Source: Microvelia longipes | Lineage: Eukaryota; Arthropoda; Insecta; Hemiptera; Veliidae | Direction: 5' to 3' | Length of the DNA: 64,000 nucleotides | Assembly: GCA_018340805.1 (NCBI GenBank) | Contig: JACMZG010001913.1 | Span: forward strand, 25,182,145 to 25,246,144 | Shown here: piece after piece, positions 59,790-64,000 of the stretch | Position numbering within the stretch: the stretch's first letter is position 1 | Layout of the letters: each line of letters starts with the position of its first letter | Notes under the pieces: model-generated | The model's database searches: none | Told to the model about the DNA's origin: nothing | What the model saw: only the letters and a program-made list of their open reading frames with translations | Position numbers and translations under genes: made by a program

Positions 59790-60245
59790 AAAATGTTGGG
59801 ATCAAGTTGAGATTTAGCACACATGCAATCGTATAAGAAGTAACATATGTACGAAGTTTTATCTTATTATCAGCATTAGTTCAATTATTATCGATTGATT
59901 TTAAGTTTTTTAAAAACTTCTGGGTACAAGTATAACCCTTGGCGTAAAAAATAAGTATACTAAGTTTCATTTCAATATGGCGAGAATATATCTACGGTTT
60001 TTGTAGGATCACAAAAGTTAAACAGCATCGTGCGAGTTCAGCACCTAAATGGGTGACTGCTGGGAATAAAAGTATTGTATTTATTATCTAAGAACCAGCG
60101 ATGTCAGTCAGAAGACGTGTTGCCGTATAAATTTGGCGATTTGTATATTCTGAGAACGAGCAAAGCGAGTCTGAAACAGTGAGGATGAGCGTAATGTACC
60201 CGACGTGACGAGGAAAAGTTTTTAGATACCCCGTACCCAATTTTT
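59790..60245 (+). repeat. 5S-rRNA-derived dispersed repeat, most intact copy
   Basis: At about 59,966-60,060 the sequence follows arthropod 5S rRNA: GAATATATCTACGGTTTTTG, GGATCACAAAAGTTAAACAG (A-box region), CACCTAAATGGGTGACTGCT (C box). It is flanked by a 5' module (GTTTTATCTTATTATCAGCA, TTAGTTCAATTA) and a 3' module (GAGCAAAGCGAGTCTGAAAC, GAGGATGAGCGTAATG), both shared with two other copies in this window. A real 5S gene is excluded by substitutions and the absence of a proper 3' end and terminator. A SINE3-type (5S-headed) element is the nearest known class, but the conserved module upstream of the 5S part is unusual for one. Confidence 0.75.
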
Positions 60246-60739
60246 TCCTTTTGTAATGTGTCAGTGGAATATTAATGTTCCGAGGTATGACTAAGCCACT
60301 TTGACTAGGGATAGGTTAAGGTCTGAAAGGCTAAAGGACGTACCAGCCGGAGACGAACCTCGCACATCTAGCTATTGATTACTAGTAAACAGCTGCATTA
60401 GAAATCCAACTAACCTAGATTAAAGTTTTCCTGCACGAGAAAAACAATATTTATAATTTTCTTAAACTTTCCCTCATTCAATTAACTTTATCGTTGTGCT
60501 TGACATTGAATTTACGACACTGAGCATTATGAGTAATTTGTTTATTTAAAACGAACTACACTTACTATACATGATAATGCTTTAACTTTTTTTTATTAAT
60601 ATTTTTATCACGTATTATACAAACTTACATAAAAATTGCGTGATGCAATGTTAAAAAAATAATTCTCGAATTTTGTTTATTTATTTATTTAAGAAATTAC
60701 AATAAGCGGCCGTTTACTGGCCGATATTTACAGCTCCAA
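60246..60739. other. Intergenic, nothing recognised
   Basis: No gene seen. An ATTT run at 60,678-60,691 and GCGGCCGTTTACTGGCCG open the palindrome-rich zone that follows. Confidence 0.4.
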
Positions 60740-60799
60740 ATTTTCTTTAGGAAAAGCTAGTTCTTGAATATTCAAGAACTAGCTTTTCCTAAAGAAAAT
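60740..60799. repeat. 60-bp perfect palindrome
   Basis: ATTTTCTTTAGGAAAAGCTA continues GTTCTTGAAT to the centre (AAT|ATT) and then reads its exact complement, without a loop. Two more palindromes lie close by: 60,862-60,902 (GGTCACCATAAC and its complement) and 60,931-60,956 (ATAGTAGTATGGTACCATAC, 26 bp perfect). GCGGCC-containing flanks on both sides suggest that all are parts of one foldback element spanning about 60,700-60,990. Confidence 0.9.
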
Positions 60800-60990
60800 A
60801 TTAGTAGTAATAGTAATAGTACTGCTTGCTAGCGGCCATATATTCTTGGTAAATACTTACTAACAATTGGTCACCATAACGTTATGGTGACTAATCGTTA
60901 GTGAGTGTTTACTGAGGTATGGTAAATAGTAGTATGGTACCATACTACTATCACCCGAGTATATAGTATACCGGAGTAGCGTATATTTCC

Positions 60991-63354
60991 AACTTATTAC
61001 ATCTTATCTATTGATATCTACTTACATCTAAGTCTATTTAATAGCAAAATATCGATTAAGTAGCGGTATATAGGAGGGGCCGAGTAATAGGTCCAAAACC
61101 ATGCCCGGTACTGGAGCAAGTGGTGCCGGGTACTAGATCAATCTATTTTTTGTAATTAACAATTTTTTAATGAATATAGTTATGTTTGAATAAAAAACTA
61201 TCACATTTCCTTAAAGCCTATTTAGTACCGATCACAAAAATATTGTTATAGTTGGCCTATACCAAGTCAAACTATGAGACGAAATGGCACTTTTCAACTC
61301 ATCTGTTAAAGAGTGCCTTTTTAATTTAAAGATAGCATTTTGGACGTTTGTTGTTGTTTTTGAATCTCGCGTGTTTTGTGCAATTTTTTACATTATTTGA
61401 TATTTATATTTTTAATTGTTTCTTTTTCTTTTAGTAACTTTCCTTTTAATTACACTCTCTTATCTATGACGTGAACATAGCTCATTTCTGAATTTTTTGA
61501 CGTGAATATCCTTAAAACCCCTTTAAATCATAAATTTTGACGTTTGACAAAAGTTGTCAAAAGAAATATTGAGAGCTACCGCTACTCTCTGCTATTTGAG
61601 TGCAACCGCAAGCCCTCTTTATAGCTCAATTCACAATTAAAACACTAGCATATAAAACTCTTTAACGCATTAATAAAACATGTTGTTTTATTAATTTATT
61701 AATGTTGTCCAATAATATTTTCATTATAATTTAGAGTTTGCGATAGGGATTGAAGGATAAATAAACAAATGGCGCGTAACAATCCAAGACAAGAAGCAAG
61801 ATTATAGTTTTTGGGTTTAAAATTGTGAAGTATTACTCGAAGAATGCCTCTTAAACAGAAGCTGAGGAAGTAAAATGAAGGCTGCACGATCCTTCCAGGA
61901 CGTGAGGTAACACCGTGTATATTCGAACTAGCCATCTAATTCCTGACACTTCTTTAAATTAGATAACCCATTTAATTTAGCATTCATAAATCGCAGTATA
62001 ATAATTGACACAATTAATAAATGACAAAGGTAAATAAACACAAAAATTGAGAGGTCACCCAAAGAATATAATAGGTATAGAACGTCGGAAGGTATACAAG
62101 AGCGTCAGACAGAAGGTGGGAATGAAGTCGGTGCCGGCATCTAGCGGCAGCTCTGAAACTAACTCTTCATACCACAACATTCTTCCCATTTTTCTCTCCT
62201 TTCTCTTTCTTGTCTCTTTTCTACCATGTTTTTTCTTACAAAGGTTTTTCAGTAATTAATCAATGGAGTCCACTAAATATACCGCATTAAGTATTTTACC
62301 TTCATAGTTTATTGTTTGTGGTTTTATAAGTTTATATCCATATAAGGCTGATTTAGATCCTATCTTTCTTATTAATATGAACTTATAAATTCTGTAAAAA
62401 TATGTATAAATGTAAAGGTATTTAGATCTAATAAATGGTTCATTCATTCATTCATTCAGTTTATTGTTTGCCATAAGGAAGTGGTCCGTATTAGATCATA
62501 CCCCTGTTAAGGTAAAGGGTTATTCGCGATACAAAAGGGATCACCTAACATATTGCTGAACCTTTATTTGCGAATTCTCTGAGATAAAAAATAGTTCCTC
62601 CACATTTTACTCCAAGTTCAGTAATTCATTATGTCTAAATTGCAACAGCTTTTCAACAAGTTCCGTTGGCTCCGTCAAGCGACAAAGCGTGTTCTACTGT
62701 AGGGACTAAGCTTATCTAGGAATAGTTAGGCATTATTTATCTTTAGATGAGGTTAACAACTTTCTCTGACAATTTGACTTGAAAAAGACGCTAGCTGGCC
62801 AGAACAGCTAATGTATTGTTTGCATTAAGTTCTTATTAAAAAGTGAGAGAAATATAAGTTTGTTGATTAGAATCTAGATCAGGGACTAACAACCTTTTTC
62901 GTTAAAGGGTTAATTTTAAGAACCATCGCAGTACAGGAGGGCCAAAAATAAAAATCAGTAATACACACTTGCATGATTAATTTAAGCCTCAATAATCGTT
63001 ATTTACATCAAGAAGTAAATAAATTATTTTAGTGGTCCGTTACTAAATGCTATAATATAGAATCTCCAAACATAGGAAAAATACAGTGACCCAGTGTTAT
63101 GAATTTAAAAGACCTACGATCCTTTCCACTCCCAATCCACTCATTCTAGAAAATTTTCTCATAAGCGTAATTTTCTATTAGAAATTCGCTAATTTAAAAA
63201 AGTTTATATTATAAAATTATTGATCCAGAGTGATTACTCTCTTACAGACGCAACGCACACTGCCAAACTAACTTGTAAACTGCTTAGTTGGATAATTAAA
63301 GGACACTTATTGATATAGGTGTGAAATGAAGTTATAAAGCGATACATAAGGACA
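60991..63354. other. Intergenic with a retrotransposon tail
   Basis: Mostly unassigned. A minus-strand ORF at 61,935-61,699 (78 codons, MASSNIHGVTSRPGRIVQPS, then hydrophobic) could be a first exon, but no partner exon was found. At about 62,290-62,457 the sequence ends ATCTAATAAATGG and (TTCA)n, a likely plus-strand retrotransposon 3' end with a tetranucleotide tail. No other gene evidence. Confidence 0.4.
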
Positions 63355-63983
63355 ATGGCGAGTGGTAGTAGAGATGTAAGTGGCGGAAGAAGTAATGAGA
63401 GTACCAGCAGCTGGAACAGGGTGTGGAGCTGCCTCAGTCAGCCGTTCAGAAGACGCAGGAGAGAATTACGTGAGAATTTTCTTTGGAGTTACTATAAGGG
63501 TGTCTGTATGTGTGGGAGGGTAGGTGTGTATTCAAATTTCTGGTGACAAAAGTGTCAAATGCTAAACTGTGGAGTTGAATATTCTTGAAAATTTGCTTAG
63601 TAACTTTTAAAAAATTAATAGTTATCAATTCGCGAAAAATGGCTTCTAGCGCTAGTGTACAGTCATCTGAGACATGAAAGCAACCACATCTCTGCGGCTA
63701 ACGCAATTCTAGAGTTATCGAACAATAAAAATTAATCCACTAAGCTGCTTTTGTTCTCTAAGATTTTTGATAATAGAAAAAGTTGAGTTCTATATTTGGT
63801 AGCTTGTTTTAAATTTGGCTGGTACTAATTATGTAAATGTTGCCGCCCATCATTGTTGTCGCCCAACTAATTGTTATAAGATTTTAGGCGAGGAAAAGTA
63901 AAAAGAGTGTATCATACCTCTTTAATTCTAGAAAATGGTGTAGACGAGAGAAGTTGGTCACGCAGCAGACGCGATGGATTGAG
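63355..63983 (+). CDS. 5' end of an unrecognised gene (two coding exons, runs off the window)
   Basis: Exon 1 (63,355-63,469) starts ACAATGG and encodes 38 residues, MASGSRDVSGGRSNESTSSW then NRVWSCLSQPFRRRRREL. It ends in phase 1 at TTAC|GTGAGA. Exon 2 (63,932-63,983) follows TTTAATTCTAG, completes a Gln codon, reads NGVDERSWSRSRRDGL and ends phase 2 at TTGAG|GTACGA. Matching phase, good donors and an Arg/Ser/Trp-rich composition carried across the join support a real gene. The N-terminus is basic, with no signal peptide. The family is not recognised; most of the protein lies beyond 64,000. Confidence 0.5.
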
Positions 63984-64000
63984 GTACGATGTGGTTAGGT

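Noticed and set aside
60004..60070. Possible functional 5S rRNA gene
   Set aside because: Many substitutions, no intact 5' and 3' stem ends and no T-run terminator. It lies inside a repeat shared with two other loci.
61699..61935. 78-codon hydrophobic ORF as a confident gene
   Set aside because: It has a reasonable start and composition, but no recognised family and no second exon; kept only as a remark in the intergenic entry.

Overview
The window is animal nuclear DNA: AT-rich, intron-rich and crowded with decayed transposable elements and microsatellites. The mix (CR1/Jockey-type non-LTR fragments, a Tigger/pogo element, a hAT MITE, TA-target MITEs, a 5S-rRNA-derived repeat), the consensus GT/AG introns and the gene content suggest an arthropod, most likely an insect. 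I cannot go below that level, and the assignment is an inference.

Host genes sit mostly in the right half. The main one is a minus-strand gene with 14 exons that I could place (52,629 down to 31,887). It encodes a homologue of CCDC142, recognised from its C-terminal domain. Splice phases agree across every junction except exon 3/exon 4, where an exon is probably missing from my model. An intronless minus-strand gene at 56,671-58,017 encodes the FG nucleoporin NUP42 (NUPL2): CCCH finger, FG repeats, GLE1-binding tail. A small plus-strand ORF (58,112-58,360) starts head to head with it, 94 bp away. A small two-exon membrane-protein gene (30,846 to 28,877, minus) is plausible. The first two coding exons of another gene run off the right edge (63,355-63,983, plus).

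The left half (1-28 kb) has no confident host gene. It holds a broken CR1-type reverse transcriptase (9.4-11.8 kb); an inverted pair of a gene-derived repeat, one arm interrupted by a 403-bp MITE (0.6-4.2 kb); two more copies of that repeat at 25.3-27.1 kb; a 7-kb zone (12-18.8 kb) of minisatellites around three diverged exon-like modules; a 1,246-bp palindromic TIR element (20.8-22.0 kb); and several foldback/MITE families.

CCDC142 introns act as a trap for mobile elements. Intron 8 holds a three-level nest: a 5S-rRNA-derived repeat split by a TIR element with internal tandem repeats, which is itself split by a full-length but frameshifted Tigger transposon. Intron 12 holds a hAT MITE with its 8-bp target duplication, and intron 1 a 5'-truncated retrotransposon with a (TTTA)n tail. 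Because several families occur more than once here, the window contains its own empty sites and relative-age evidence. I found no credible new defence or enzymatic system. The least explained signals are the gene-derived repeat family, the exon-like modules and the 5S-containing repeat.
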